Shown here: piece after piece, positions 44,909 through 53,645 of the stretch
Layout: each line of letters starts with the position of its first letter
How positions within the stretch are numbered: the stretch's first letter is position 1
Program-made: the position numbers and the translations under genes
The notes under the pieces: model-generated
Databases searched by the model: none
What the model saw: the letters and a program-made list of their open reading frames with translations, nothing else
What the model was told of the DNA's origin: nothing
Assembly (NCBI RefSeq): GCF_001469875.2
Contig: NZ_LOPW02000022.1
Span: 135,829 to 199,828 of the forward strand
DNA: 64,000 bases
Reading direction: 5' to 3'
DNA from: Haloferax marisrubri
Lineage (GTDB): Archaea > Halobacteriota > Halobacteria > Halobacteriales > Haloferacaceae

Positions 44909-45002
44909 AGCGTCCGATTTCGAACAGACGGGGGTAAATGACGGGGTCCCGGCGAGATATTCGCCAATTGTTCGTGAGGGTTCGGACGAGGAGAAAATCT
45001 GA

Positions 45003-45022
45003 CCGCTCTCCCCGATCTGAAC
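45003..45022. repeat. Copy of the tRNA-Tyr 3' end (possible att-site remnant)
   Basis: CCGCTCTCCCCGATCTGAAC matches the last 20 nt of tRNA-Tyr (45087-45106) with one mismatch, 84 bp away. Such copies arise when an element integrates into a tRNA 3' end. No integrase gene is nearby. Confidence 0.6.
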
Positions 45023-45028
45023 TCACTC

Positions 45029-45087
45029 GCAACGCTGCGCGTTGCTCGCTGCTCAAACCGGCTCGACCGGATTTTGCAAGCAAAATC
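45029..45087. other. Two inverted repeats just 3' of tRNA-Tyr
   Basis: GCAACGC-TGC-GCGTTGC at 45029-45045 and GATTTTGC-AA-GCAAAATC at 45070-45087 lie between the tRNA and its partial copy. They could be termination or processing signals, or part of a lost element. Confidence 0.45.
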
Positions 45088-45159
45088 CGCTCTCCCCGAT
45101 TTGAACGGGGGACAAGCCGATCTACAGTCGGCTGCTCTGCCAGGCTGAGCTAAGAGCGG
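45086..45159 (-). tRNA. tRNA-Tyr (anticodon GUA)
   Basis: 73 nt of cloverleaf plus discriminator A: 7-bp acceptor stem (CCGCTCT/AGAGCGG), 4-bp D stem, 5-bp anticodon stem (GCCGA/TCGGC) with loop CTGTAGA, and 5-bp T stem with loop TTCAAAT. The anticodon GTA reads Tyr codons. CCA is not encoded and there is no intron. A TATA-like GGTTAAAC lies about 28 nt upstream of the 5' end. Confidence 0.95.
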
Positions 45160-45271
45160 TCACCGATTGCTATCCGGTCGATGCGTTTAACCATTATCAT
45201 TCTCGCCGCCGCGTGTGCTGTGTGTCAGACACGTGCGAACATTGATATGCCGCCGAGATAATCCCGGAGTA

Positions 45272-45868
45272 ATGAGTAAAATCACGTTCCGCGCCGACGA
45301 CGCCCTCGTCGAGCGCTTGGACCGCCTCGACACCTCGAAGAGCGAGGTGATGCGCGAGGCGCTCCGCCAGTACCTCGACGAACTGGAACGTGACGACACC
45401 GCGGGCGACGAAGCGTCCGACACCGACGGCCTCGACGGCGCGCTCTCGGCGCGGGTCGAGGAACTCGTCGACGAGCGACTCGACGAACGACTCCCGACGC
45501 TCGTCGAGGAAGCGGCGGCGGCCCGCGAGTCCGAGCGTCCGACGCCCTCCGAGCTGAACGTCAACATCAACGTCGATGGTTCGAGCGACGAATCCAGCGT
45601 AAACGCGGGTGTAGACCGGGAAACAAACGCGAATGCGATTCGTAAGACACGAGAGAATCCGGAGGCGACGGCGGCCGACGAGTCCGAGATGAGCTGTGGC
45701 CAATGCGGCGAGTCCGTGGGCGCAGACCACGTGTACTGCCCGAATTGTGGCGAGAAAACGTCCCACCGTGTGTTCTGCGAATGCGGCGACGAACTCCGCT
45801 CCGATTGGGCGTTCTGCCCCGACTGCGGGCGTCGGACGCCCGCGGCCGACGTTCTGGAACAAGCATAA
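45272..45868 (+). CDS. cdrL: RHH and zinc-ribbon transcription regulator CdrL
   Basis: 198 residues. Residues 1-45 are a ribbon-helix-helix (KITFRADDALVERLDRLDT, then SKSEVMREALRQYLDEL). A linker rich in Asp/Glu follows, then two C-terminal zinc ribbons with CxxC pairs (CGQCGES, CPNCGEK, CECGDE, CPDCGRR). In haloarchaea the long RHH protein CdrL is encoded directly upstream of cdrS-ftsZ2 and controls it; the order here is the same. ATG 45272 has a TATA-like TTGATATG about 26 nt upstream. One GTAAGAC motif also lies inside this gene (45642). Confidence 0.85.
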   Translation: MSKITFRADDALVERLDRLDTSKSEVMREALRQYLDELERDDTAGDEASDTDGLDGALSARVEELVDERLDERLPTLVEEAAAARESERPTPSELNVNINVDGSSDESSVNAGVDRETNANAIRKTRENPEATAADESEMSCGQCGESVGADHVYCPNCGEKTSHRVFCECGDELRSDWAFCPDCGRRTPAADVLEQA

Positions 45869-45907
45869 CCGGCGATTAAAGCCCCCTATACGGGATATTC
45901 AGCACCT

Positions 45908-46065
45908 GTCTTACAATCGCCGTTACATTTATATTCTGTCCCTCTGTGGTGATTATCGCGTAAGACGGTTGTCTTACAGCCACCCGACGGCGGCCCGCAA
46001 CCCGGCGTCGTCCGTCGGTTTCCGGGTGTAAGACACTCGCACACGTGTGCGGCGCGCCGTCTTAC
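45908..46065. promoter_or_regulatory. cdrS-ftsZ2 promoter region with five GTCTTAC/GTAAGAC sites
   Basis: A TATA box (TTTATAT, 45928-45934) predicts a start near 45957 and a leader of about 120 nt. GTCTTAC or its complement occurs at 45908, 45960, 45971, 46028 and 46059. The sites at 45960 and 45971 form GTAAGACGGTTGTCTTAC, a perfect inverted repeat over the predicted start; those at 46028 and 46059 are also inverted. RHH dimers bind such short inverted sites, so these are candidate CdrL or CdrS operators. Confidence 0.6.
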
Positions 46066-46080
46066 CGGGGGAATGTAAAT

Positions 46081-46269
46081 ATGGAGCGTGTGACACTACG
46101 AATTCCGAAGCAGCAAATCGAGGAGGTCGAGCGGATGGTCGAGACGGGAGAGTTCCCGAACCGATCCGAAGCCATCCGTTCTGCCGTTCGCGATATGCTC
46201 AACGAACAGACGACGACTGACAAGCGACAGCGCGAATCTACCAGCAAGCGCGGCTGGGCGAAGGTGTAA
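46081..46269 (+). CDS. cdrS: Ribbon-helix-helix cell-division regulator CdrS
   Basis: 62 residues, essentially one RHH domain: [20 protein letters not shown], then [16 protein letters not shown], with a basic Lys/Arg tail. CdrS is known in haloarchaea as a short RHH factor co-transcribed with ftsZ2 and needed for normal division. It ends 2 nt before the ftsZ2 ATG. Confidence 0.92.
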   Translation: MERVTLRIPKQQIEEVERMVETGEFPNRSEAIRSAVRDMLNEQTTTDKRQRESTSKRGWAKV

Positions 46270-46271
46270 CT

Positions 46272-47483
46272 ATGCAGGATATCGTTCGCGAGGCGATGGA
46301 ACGGGACGAGGCCGAGCGTCAGACGCAGTCGTCGCTCGACGACAGCGACGACCAGTTCGGCGACCCGCGAATCGTCATCGTCGGTGCCGGTGGTGCTGGC
46401 AACAACACCATCAACCGCCTGTACAACATCGGTGTCGAAGGGGCCGACACGGTCGCCATCAACACCGACAAGCAGCACCTGAAGATGATCGAAGCGGACA
46501 CGAAAATCCTCGTCGGGAAGTCCCTGACGCAGGGTCTCGGCGCCGGTGGTGACCCGTCGATGGGTGAGCGCGCGACCGAGATGGCACAGGGCACGATCAA
46601 AGACGTGCTCGGCGATGCCGACCTCGTGTTCGTCACCGCGGGGATGGGCGGCGGCACCGGTACCGGTGCGGCCCCCGTCGTCGCGAAGATCGCAAAGGAG
46701 CAGGGCGCAATCGTCGTGGGCATGGTCTCGACCCCGTTCAACGTCGAGCGCGCCCGCACGGTCAAGGCCGAGGAGGGACTCGAAAACCTCCGCAACGAGG
46801 CCGACTCCATCATCGTGCTGGACAACAACCGCCTCCTCGATTACGTCCCGAACCTGCCCATCGGCAAGGCGTTCTCGGTCATGGACCAGATTATTGCCGA
46901 GACCGTCAAGGGCATCTCGGAGACGATTACCCAACCGTCGCTCATCAACCTCGACTACGCCGACATGTCGACAATCATGAACCAAGGCGGCGTCGCGGTG
47001 ATGCTCGTCGGCGAGACGCAAGACAAGAACAAGACCCAAGAAGTGGTCAACGACGCGATGAACCACCCGCTTCTCGACGTGGACTACCGCGGTGCGTCCG
47101 GCGGTCTCGTCCACATCACGGGCGGCCCCGACCTCACGCTGAAGGAGGCCGAGGGAATCGCGAGCAACATCACCGAACGACTGGAAGCCGCCGCGAACGT
47201 CATTTGGGGCGCTCGCATTCAGGACGAGTACAAGGGGAAAGTCCGCGTCATGGCCATCATGACGGGCGTCCAGTCCGCGCAGGTCCTCGGCCCGACGACG
47301 CAGAAGCAGGCCGACAAGTCGCGTCAGAGCATCCAGTCGCGCGAGACGCAGCAACAACAGCAGTCGGGTTCAAGCTCGGAGTTCGATAGCTCGGAACGAG
47401 CCCAGACGGCGCAGAGCGGCACGTGGTCCGACGGCGGCCGCGACGAAGTCGAGAAGAACAACGGTCTCGACGTCATCCGGTAA
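46272..47483 (+). CDS. ftsZ2: Cell-division GTPase FtsZ2
   Basis: 403 residues, tubulin superfamily. GTP-binding motifs: [16 protein letters not shown], the tubulin signature [12 protein letters not shown], and the T7 synergy segment with [11 protein letters not shown]. The N-terminal extension and the position after cdrS identify the FtsZ2 type, which in Haloferax drives constriction at mid-cell together with FtsZ1. The C-terminal tail is Gln/Ser-rich and ends in [10 protein letters not shown]. Confidence 0.95.
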   Translation: MQDIVREAMERDEAERQTQSSLDDSDDQFGDPRIVIVGAGGAGNNTINRLYNIGVEGADTVAINTDKQHLKMIEADTKILVGKSLTQGLGAGGDPSMGERATEMAQGTIKDVLGDADLVFVTAGMGGGTGTGAAPVVAKIAKEQGAIVVGMVSTPFNVERARTVKAEEGLENLRNEADSIIVLDNNRLLDYVPNLPIGKAFSVMDQIIAETVKGISETITQPSLINLDYADMSTIMNQGGVAVMLVGETQDKNKTQEVVNDAMNHPLLDVDYRGASGGLVHITGGPDLTLKEAEGIASNITERLEAAANVIWGARIQDEYKGKVRVMAIMTGVQSAQVLGPTTQKQADKSRQSIQSRETQQQQQSGSSSEFDSSERAQTAQSGTWSDGGRDEVEKNNGLDVIR

Positions 47484-47663
47484 CGCCCTGTCTGACCCGC
47501 GCGGACGCCGCCGCGCCCGTCGGGTACGCTCGTGGGTTCTTTTTCGCTGACGTGGGTTTCTCCGACCGCAGGCCAAGTTCTGATTCGCCCAGCGCTGCCG
47601 CTCGGCCGTCAGTAGCTACTGTCCGACCCGTAAGACACGACGAAAAACGGAGTTCCGTACCGC

Positions 47664-48629
47664 TCAGACCGCTTCTATCGACTCGATGAGCCGGCACTTC
47701 CGACAGACGTCGCCGGCGGTCTTCGACCCGCAGCGCTCGCAGTCGTTGAGGTCGACGCGACCCTCGCCGCGGTACTCGCGGGCGGTGAGTTCGGCCAACT
47801 CCTCGTAGCCCGCCATGATGGAGTGGCGGGTGCCGGGATGGTTCTCTTCGAGTTTCAACAGCAACTGCTGAATCTCGCCGCGGTAGGCCTCCGAGGAGTG
47901 GGGGCACTCGGTGATGTGCGCCGGGAGGTCCTTCAGGTGGGCGTAGAGCGCGACTTCCTTTTCGGGCACGTCGCGCAGCGGCTTGGCTCGCGGGATGAAC
48001 TCGCCGGCGTCGCGGCGCTTTTCGAAGTCGCCGATGCTGGCGTCGAAGTGCTTTGCGACCTGCTTGAGGTCGCCCTCGAAGAAGTTCATGAGCGCCGTCT
48101 GCGCCTCGTCGTCGAGGTTGTGGCCCGTGAGCAGTTTGTCCGCCCCGAGCTCGTCGGCGAAGCGTTCGAGCAGGTCGCGGCGGAACACGCCGCAGTAGGC
48201 GCAGGCGGCCATGTTCTCGGGGTCTTTCTCGACCACGTCGTCCATCTGGACGCCGAACTCGTCCTCGTAGGTGACCAGTTCGTGGTGGATGTCGAGGTCG
48301 TCGGCGAGTTCGACGCAGGCGTCGACGGACTTGTCGCGGTAGCCCTCGATGCCCTCGTGGATGGTGAGGGCGACGAGTTCGATGCGCGGGTCGCGCCCGA
48401 ACGTGTCGTCGAGGATGTGTGTGAGGACGACGCTGTCTTTGCCGCCGGACAGCCCGATGACCCACGTCTGTGGGTTCTCGGGGCTGGCGTCGCGGGGGAG
48501 CATGTTGTCCTCGCGGATGCGGCGGCGCACGCGTTTCTCGACCGAGGCGCAGAAGTGGTCTTCGCAGAGATGGGCCCCGGAGTAGGCCGCGTGCATCACC
48601 GCGTCACGGCCGCACTTGTCGCACTCCAT
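47664..48629 (-). CDS. ncsA: tRNA 2-thiolation protein NcsA (Ncs6/Ctu1/TtcA type)
   Basis: 321 residues. It adenylates wobble uridine of Lys/Glu/Gln tRNAs for 2-thiolation, with the ubiquitin-like SAMP2 as sulfur carrier in haloarchaea. The PP-loop is GLSGGKDSVVL. Zinc-finger Cys pairs are at both ends (CDKCGRD at residues 3-9, and CERCGSK with CRKCRL at the C terminus), and catalytic Cys candidates in AACAYCGVFRR and ITECPHS. The ATG at 48629 puts the first zinc pair at the N terminus as in relatives. Confidence 0.92.
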   Translation of the reverse strand: MECDKCGRDAVMHAAYSGAHLCEDHFCASVEKRVRRRIREDNMLPRDASPENPQTWVIGLSGGKDSVVLTHILDDTFGRDPRIELVALTIHEGIEGYRDKSVDACVELADDLDIHHELVTYEDEFGVQMDDVVEKDPENMAACAYCGVFRRDLLERFADELGADKLLTGHNLDDEAQTALMNFFEGDLKQVAKHFDASIGDFEKRRDAGEFIPRAKPLRDVPEKEVALYAHLKDLPAHITECPHSSEAYRGEIQQLLLKLEENHPGTRHSIMAGYEELAELTAREYRGEGRVDLNDCERCGSKTAGDVCRKCRLIESIEAV

Positions 48630-48764
48630 TGCCGGTCGCTTGCCCGGCGGGAGGGATACGGGTTTCGCCTCGGGGTGGGCGGCGCTCGCGCGACCGACGG
48701 GCCGGCCGCACTCGGTCACGCTCGGTCGCAACCGGTTTGACCCTCCGAACCCCACGGACAGTCG

Positions 48765-49412
48765 ATGGACAGAGACGCCGCCCTCGACCGAGTCGACGCC
48801 GTCGTCGACGCCGTCGAGTCCGAGACGCTCCCCGTCCCGGTCCGCGAGGTGTGGGTCTACGGCGACGTGGCGCTCGGCCTCGACCCCCTCGACCGACTCG
48901 ACGTGTACGTGACGAAAGACATCCTCCTCCGCGGCGACCCCGACGCGGCCGAGACGTTCGAGCGGTCCCACGGCGTGAAGGGCGTCGGCAAGAGCGTCCG
49001 CGCCGAGTGGGCGCGCGAACACCCCGACCTGCTGCGGGCCAACGCGAACGGCTACGCGGCCCCCGAGAAGTGTCTCGCCGCCCACCTGCTCCCCGACGAC
49101 GACGAACCGGTCCACCTCGAAGTGTGCAACGCCTCCTTCGAGGACAACGTCACCCAGCGCCTGAAGGGCGCGGTCGCCCGCGAGGCCTACGAGCAGATTC
49201 TCGACCCCCGCGGCGTCTGCCTCTACGCCGACGGTCAGCGCTCGCCGGACGCGATGTCGAAACTCCGGAACAGCGAGTTCGCCTTCCCGACGCTCTCGGG
49301 CGCGCTGGAGATGCTCGGACTGGAGGGCGACGAGGCCGAGACGGCCGTCGAGGCGATGCGAGCCTACCGGGCCGAACAGACCGGTACGTCGGTCCGCGGC
49401 GACGTGGTCTGA
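48765..49412 (+). CDS. Conserved haloarchaeal protein of unknown function
   Basis: 215 residues, soluble. It begins with a helical segment and then REVWVYGDVALGLDPLDRLDVYVTKDIL in pieces, which recalls a nucleotidyltransferase-like beta sheet (G-D ... D-V-Y) though the catalytic pattern is not clear. It is divergent from ncsA. I believe it is conserved in haloarchaea at this place but cannot assign a function. Confidence 0.75.
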   Translation: MDRDAALDRVDAVVDAVESETLPVPVREVWVYGDVALGLDPLDRLDVYVTKDILLRGDPDAAETFERSHGVKGVGKSVRAEWAREHPDLLRANANGYAAPEKCLAAHLLPDDDEPVHLEVCNASFEDNVTQRLKGAVAREAYEQILDPRGVCLYADGQRSPDAMSKLRNSEFAFPTLSGALEMLGLEGDEAETAVEAMRAYRAEQTGTSVRGDVV

Positions 49413-49439
49413 GGGCGGAGCCGAATCGGAGGCGACCGG

Positions 49440-49682
49440 CTACCAGTCGCGGTCGTCGGTACGGTTGCGGTCGCGGGCGTCGATACGGTCGTCGGTACGG
49501 TCGGTCCCCCGGCCGCGTTGCTCGTTGTAGCGCATCCCCTCGTCGCGGGCGCGACGCTCCGCCTCCTCGCGACTCATCGTCGGCGGGTCGCTCGTCTCGC
49601 CTTGAATCGCGGCGTAGAGGGCGATTGCGGCGCCGATGCTGAGGAGGGCGAAGAGGAAGAACACGAGACCACCTGCGGGCAT
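49440..49682 (-). CDS. Small membrane protein with charged tail
   Basis: 80 residues: one N-terminal helix (GLVFFLFALLSIGAAIALYAAI) and a very hydrophilic Arg/Asp-rich tail with DRT/DD repeats, probably disordered in the cytoplasm. Function unknown. Confidence 0.6.
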   Translation of the reverse strand: MPAGGLVFFLFALLSIGAAIALYAAIQGETSDPPTMSREEAERRARDEGMRYNEQRGRGTDRTDDRIDARDRNRTDDRDW

Positions 49683-49756
49683 ACGCTTACTGGCGGGCGG
49701 GACGGAGGAAACCGTTTGGGGGATGCACTTTTATCGACGTAAGTCAACTATCGAAC

Positions 49757-49972
49757 ATGAGCCCTCCACCAAGTGCCGACCGCGACGGCTGTCCGAAGTG
49801 CGGCCACTCCGAGACCGAAATCGACTCCATCGCCACCTCCGGCACCGGCCTCTCGAAGATGTTCGACATCCAGAACCGTCAGTTCACCGTCGTCTCGTGT
49901 GCGAACTGCGGCTACTCCGAACTCTACCGCGGTCAGTCGAGCGGGAACTTCGTCGACCTGTTCCTCGGATAG
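49757..49972 (+). CDS. Zinc-ribbon nucleic-acid-binding protein (DUF2082-like)
   Basis: 71 residues with two Cys pairs, CPKCG and CANCG, and the family ending YSELYRGQSSGNFVDLFLG. Predicted to bind one zinc and possibly nucleic acid. A TTTTATC box about 24 nt upstream supports the start. Confidence 0.8.
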   Translation: MSPPPSADRDGCPKCGHSETEIDSIATSGTGLSKMFDIQNRQFTVVSCANCGYSELYRGQSSGNFVDLFLG

Positions 49973-49990
49973 ACTACCGGCCAGGACCGC

Positions 49991-50338
49991 CTACGACTCC
50001 GCGCCGGCGTCCTCGGACATCCATTTTTCGCCCCACTCGTAGATGTCGTCGAACGCCGGGAGCAGTTCCTCGCCCTTCCGCGTGAGCGAGTAGTACACCG
50101 CGATTGGACTGCCGTCTTCGACCTCTCGCTCGACGTATCCCAACTCCTGGAGGTCGTCCAGCACGCGCGAGAGCGTCTGGGAGTTCGCGCCGCTCGCGCG
50201 CTTGAGCTCGTTGAATCGGAGGTCACCCTCGCGCAGCACGTGGATGACCGTCATCCGCCACCGCGAGCCGATCTCTTCGAGCGTCTTGATGACCGGACAC
50301 TGTTCGTACTTCGTTTCGAGGTTCTGGTGCGGTGACAT
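49991..50338 (-). CDS. HxlR family winged-helix regulator
   Basis: 115 residues. The HxlR core is complete: CPVIKTLEEIGSRWRMTVIHVL with one Cys near the N terminus (a possible redox or electrophile sensor), FNELKRASGANSQTLSRVLDDL, and VYYSLTRKGEEL. Divergent from an NAD(P)-binding reductase gene, which is its likely target. Confidence 0.9.
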   Translation of the reverse strand: MSPHQNLETKYEQCPVIKTLEEIGSRWRMTVIHVLREGDLRFNELKRASGANSQTLSRVLDDLQELGYVEREVEDGSPIAVYYSLTRKGEELLPAFDDIYEWGEKWMSEDAGAES

Positions 50339-50403
50339 CGACGTGACCTACTCACACCGAGGTTCGCTTAGGTATATTAAACTCACTCTCCTTGACCAAG
50401 TAT

Positions 50404-50423
50404 GACGATGTAACCGCATCGTC
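50404..50423. promoter_or_regulatory. Inverted repeat between HxlR and SDR genes
   Basis: GACGATG and CATCGTC, separated by 6 nt, next to a TATA-like GTATATTAAAC (50372-50382). A candidate HxlR operator for both genes. Confidence 0.5.
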
Positions 50424-50480
50424 GCGGCGAATCGGACGACGAACACGACTCACGAACACCACCACCCACACCATCTCATC

Positions 50481-51119
50481 ATGAACGTACTCCTCCTCGG
50501 AGCGAGCGGCCGAATCGGCACGCGAATCGCCAACGAACTCCTGAACCGCGGGCACGCGGTGACCGGCGTCTCCCGAAGCGGCGCGGTCGACAGCATCGAC
50601 GACCCCGACTTCTCGGCGGTCGCCGGCGACGCGACCGACGCCGACCAACTCGCGCAACTCGCCGCGGGACACGACGCGGTCGCCTCCGCGCTCGGCCCGA
50701 GCGACGACGAGTCGCCCGAGGTCCTCGTCGAGATGCTCGACGCCGTGGTCGACGGGATGCGCCGCGCCTCGGTCGACCGCCTCGTCTGGACCGGCGGCGC
50801 GGGCATCCTGAACGTCGGCCCCGACACGCGACTCATCGACTCGCCGGAGTTCCCCGACGAGTGGAAGCCCGTCGCCAGCGCCGCCATCGAGGCGTACGGC
50901 CTGCTCGAAGACGCCGACGACCTGCGCTGGACCTACGTCGCCCCGGCGGCGCTCATCGAACCCGGCGAGCGGACCGGCGAGTTCCGAACCGCGCTCGGCG
51001 AACTCGTCGCCGACGAGGACGGCGAGAGCCGCATCTCCATGGAGGACTTCGCAATCGCGTTCGCTGACGAACTGGAGCGCGGCGACGCCGTCCACGAACA
51101 GCTCGCGGTCGGCTACTGA
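50481..51119 (+). CDS. NAD(P)-binding SDR/NmrA-like protein
   Basis: 212 residues, atypical SDR with nucleotide motif LLGASGRIGTRIANELL. It lacks a clear YxxxK catalytic pair, like NmrA/YwnB-type NAD(P)H-binding proteins. Probably a quinone- or aldehyde-stress reductase or redox sensor controlled by the neighbouring HxlR protein. Confidence 0.85.
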   Translation: MNVLLLGASGRIGTRIANELLNRGHAVTGVSRSGAVDSIDDPDFSAVAGDATDADQLAQLAAGHDAVASALGPSDDESPEVLVEMLDAVVDGMRRASVDRLVWTGGAGILNVGPDTRLIDSPEFPDEWKPVASAAIEAYGLLEDADDLRWTYVAPAALIEPGERTGEFRTALGELVADEDGESRISMEDFAIAFADELERGDAVHEQLAVGY

Positions 51120-51168
51120 ACAGACGGACTCGTTTTTCGACCGTCGAGTCGGCCCGCCGACCCCCAGA

Positions 51169-51966
51169 CTACACCCGGCCCGTCGTCACGTCGAACGGGA
51201 CGACCTCGGCCCGGCGGTACTCCTCGTCTCGAATCTGCTGGACGACCTCGCGGCCCATCTTCCGCCACTCCCGTCGGACGGACTCGTAGGAGTCGTCGTC
51301 GAGTCCCCGGCGGAGGTCGGCCTCGTGGCGGTCGAGCCCCTCGCCGGTCGCCTTCTTGGCCGCGCTCCGAACGTCGTGTTCGTCGTACGGCGGTTCGGTC
51401 AGTTTTCGATGGTGGTACCGGCGGGTCCCCACGACCGATAGGCCGGCGTCGTCGAACAGCCCGCGGACGCGGTCGCCGAGCGCCACGTCGGTCGCCACGC
51501 CGTCGCGGAAGGCGTCTCTGACGCGGCGGTCGAGCGCGGCCTCGGCCTCGACGGTCGAGTCCACGCCGACGGCGGCGTTGTCGGGTTCGACCGTCGCCAC
51601 GAGGTCCGACGAGACGCGGGCGAACTCGGAGAGCGCGGCCGTCGGGTCGGGGAGGTTCACGAGAAGCGCCTGACAGACGACCAAATCGAAACTGTCGGCG
51701 GCGAAGGGGAGCCGAGTCGCGTCGCCGGCGACCGTCTCGATGCCGGCGCGGTCGGCCGCGACCGAAAGCAGGTCGGTGTCGGCGTCGACGCCGACGACGC
51801 GGGCGTCCGAGGTCTCCGCGAGGACGCGCGTGAACTCGCCGGTCCCACAGCCCACGTCGAGGATGCGGGCCCGACCGTCGAGGTCGAGGTCGGCGAGGGC
51901 CGCGCGAGAGTCGTCCCACATGCCTTCTCGCGTCCGCCGGAGATACGATTCCGAGAAACGTCGCAC
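51169..51966 (-). CDS. Class I SAM-dependent methyltransferase
   Basis: About 265 residues. Motif I is ILDVGCGTGEFTRVL and the following acidic strand end is VVGVDADTDLL; motif II/IV region DSFDLVVCQALLVNLPDP. Substrate unknown. The GTG at 51966 keeps the N-terminal segment RRFSESYLRRTREGMW, typical before motif I; ATG 51921 would remove it and is the alternative. Confidence 0.82.
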   Translation of the reverse strand: MRRFSESYLRRTREGMWDDSRAALADLDLDGRARILDVGCGTGEFTRVLAETSDARVVGVDADTDLLSVAADRAGIETVAGDATRLPFAADSFDLVVCQALLVNLPDPTAALSEFARVSSDLVATVEPDNAAVGVDSTVEAEAALDRRVRDAFRDGVATDVALGDRVRGLFDDAGLSVVGTRRYHHRKLTEPPYDEHDVRSAAKKATGEGLDRHEADLRRGLDDDSYESVRREWRKMGREVVQQIRDEEYRRAEVVPFDVTTGRV

Positions 51967-52058
51967 ACGCGGTGTCGGACGCGGCGACCCAAAAAACAGT
52001 CGAAACAGTCGATACGGGGGCTCAGCGACGGCCGCTGGGTCCCGTCCCGTTCGGCGTC

Positions 52059-52940
52059 TTACTCCGCGTCGGCGCGGAGTTCGCGGACGCGGTCGATGTT
52101 CCACGCGAAGCCCTTGCCGTCCTCGGTGGGCGTCTCCAAGACGAGCGGCACGTCGTTGTCGACGATGGCGTCGTGGTTGATGAACGCGCGCATGCCCTCC
52201 TCGCCGATGAGGCCCTCGCCGATGAGGGCGTGTTCGTCCTTGTTCGTCCCGCACTCGTGTTTCGAGTCGTTGAGGTGGACGCACTTGAGGTGCTCCAGGC
52301 CGACCTCGGCGTCGAGTTCCTCGAACGTCTCGTCGACGCCCGCGGCCGTCGAGAGGTCGTAGCCCGCGGCGAACGCGTGGGCGGTGTCGAGACAGACGTC
52401 GAGGTCCTGTTCGGACTCTTCGAGGACGTAGCCGAGGTGGGCGAAGTCGTCGCCCATCTTCGTGCCCGAGCCCGCGTCGGACTCGATGAGGACGGTGACG
52501 CCCTCGGGGATATCGAGGTCGTCGAGGACGGAGACGGCGTTGTCGAGGCCCTGCTGTTCGCCCGCGCCGGTGTGGGCCCCGAGGTGGACGTTCACGTACT
52601 CGATGCCGAGTTTGTCGGCCATGTCGACCTCCGTCTGCATCGAGTCCAGCGACTTCTGCCGGAGGCCGTCTTTGGGCGTACAGAGGTTGACGAGGTACGA
52701 CGAGTGGATGACCCACGGGCCCGCCAGTTTGTCGGCGGTCTGCTCGCGGAACAGTTCGGCCTCCTCGTCGGAGATGTCGGGGTCGCGCCACACCTGCGGC
52801 GAGGTGGTGAAAATCTGCCCGCAGTTGCCGCCGAAGGCGACCTGCCGGAAGACGGCGTTGGCGACGTTACCGTGCGGTGGCGTCTCCTCGTCGGAGGAGA
52901 CCTTCGAACTCGACATCGAGACGTGTGCGCCGACTTGCAT
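52059..52940 (-). CDS. nfo: Endonuclease IV (AP endonuclease)
   Basis: 293 residues, TIM barrel. It cuts DNA at abasic sites in base-excision repair. Start [12 protein letters not shown] is the standard Nfo N terminus, and metal-site segments are visible: [56 protein letters not shown] and [11 protein letters not shown] longer frame upstream is not needed. Confidence 0.92.
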   Translation of the reverse strand: MQVGAHVSMSSSKVSSDEETPPHGNVANAVFRQVAFGGNCGQIFTTSPQVWRDPDISDEEAELFREQTADKLAGPWVIHSSYLVNLCTPKDGLRQKSLDSMQTEVDMADKLGIEYVNVHLGAHTGAGEQQGLDNAVSVLDDLDIPEGVTVLIESDAGSGTKMGDDFAHLGYVLEESEQDLDVCLDTAHAFAAGYDLSTAAGVDETFEELDAEVGLEHLKCVHLNDSKHECGTNKDEHALIGEGLIGEEGMRAFINHDAIVDNDVPLVLETPTEDGKGFAWNIDRVRELRADAE

Positions 52941-53035
52941 GCAGAGTCCGACGGCGTAGCCGAACAAAGGGACTTCGGAGTCGCCGGGCCGGACGAAGAC
53001 AGAACGGCTATCGTTCACGCGGCGAATCACGTCAC

Positions 53036-53560
53036 ATGACCGGACTTTCCGTCGGGACGACGGCACCCGAGGTGACGCAGACGCTCGTCGCGCCCGACGG
53101 GGACGTGAGCGAACGCAGCCTCTCGGACCTCGTCGCCGACAAGCCCGTCCTCCTCTGTTTCTACACCGCCGACTTCAGCCCCGACTGCACCGAAGAGTGG
53201 TGCGCGCTCCGCGACTTCGACTGGTTCACGAGCGGGAACGCGGTCCGCGTCGTCGGGTCGAGCAAGTCGGGCGTCGGGATGCACCGCCGCTTTATCGACC
53301 GGTACGACCTGCTGTTCCCGCTGTACGCCGATACCGACCTCGAACTCGCCGCGGCGTTCGACGTCGTCTACCGGACCTTCGGCGTCTCGAAGCGCTCGCG
53401 ACGCTCGTGTTTCCTCATCGACGAGAACCTGACCGTCCGCTACCGCTGGCTGGGCGACCACTGGCTCGACCCCACCCGCGACGTGCCGCCCCTGACGGAG
53501 GTCTACGAGGGCGTCACGGAAGCCCTCGACCTCGACGAACCGGAGACGTTCGGCTTCTGA
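53036..53560 (+). CDS. Redoxin/peroxiredoxin-like protein
   Basis: 174 residues, AhpC/TSA-type thioredoxin fold. [20 protein letters not shown] holds two Cys (Cys-x4-Cys) in the peroxidatic loop region; [16 protein letters not shown] is the later strand pair. Likely a peroxide or disulfide reductase. Divergent from nfo with about 95 nt between, so both may respond to oxidative damage. Confidence 0.82.
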   Translation: MTGLSVGTTAPEVTQTLVAPDGDVSERSLSDLVADKPVLLCFYTADFSPDCTEEWCALRDFDWFTSGNAVRVVGSSKSGVGMHRRFIDRYDLLFPLYADTDLELAAAFDVVYRTFGVSKRSRRSCFLIDENLTVRYRWLGDHWLDPTRDVPPLTEVYEGVTEALDLDEPETFGF

Positions 53561-53645
53561 GTCGTGGACGACCGCGCGACTCGGCGCACGGTCTCGACCG
53601 CCCGTGTTCGGCCGCTCTGTTCTCAGTCGCCCAGTTCTCGACCGC

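Noticed and set aside
45003-45022. Possible second tRNA next to tRNA-Tyr
   Set aside because: Only the 3' acceptor/T-arm part is present; no D or anticodon arm follows.
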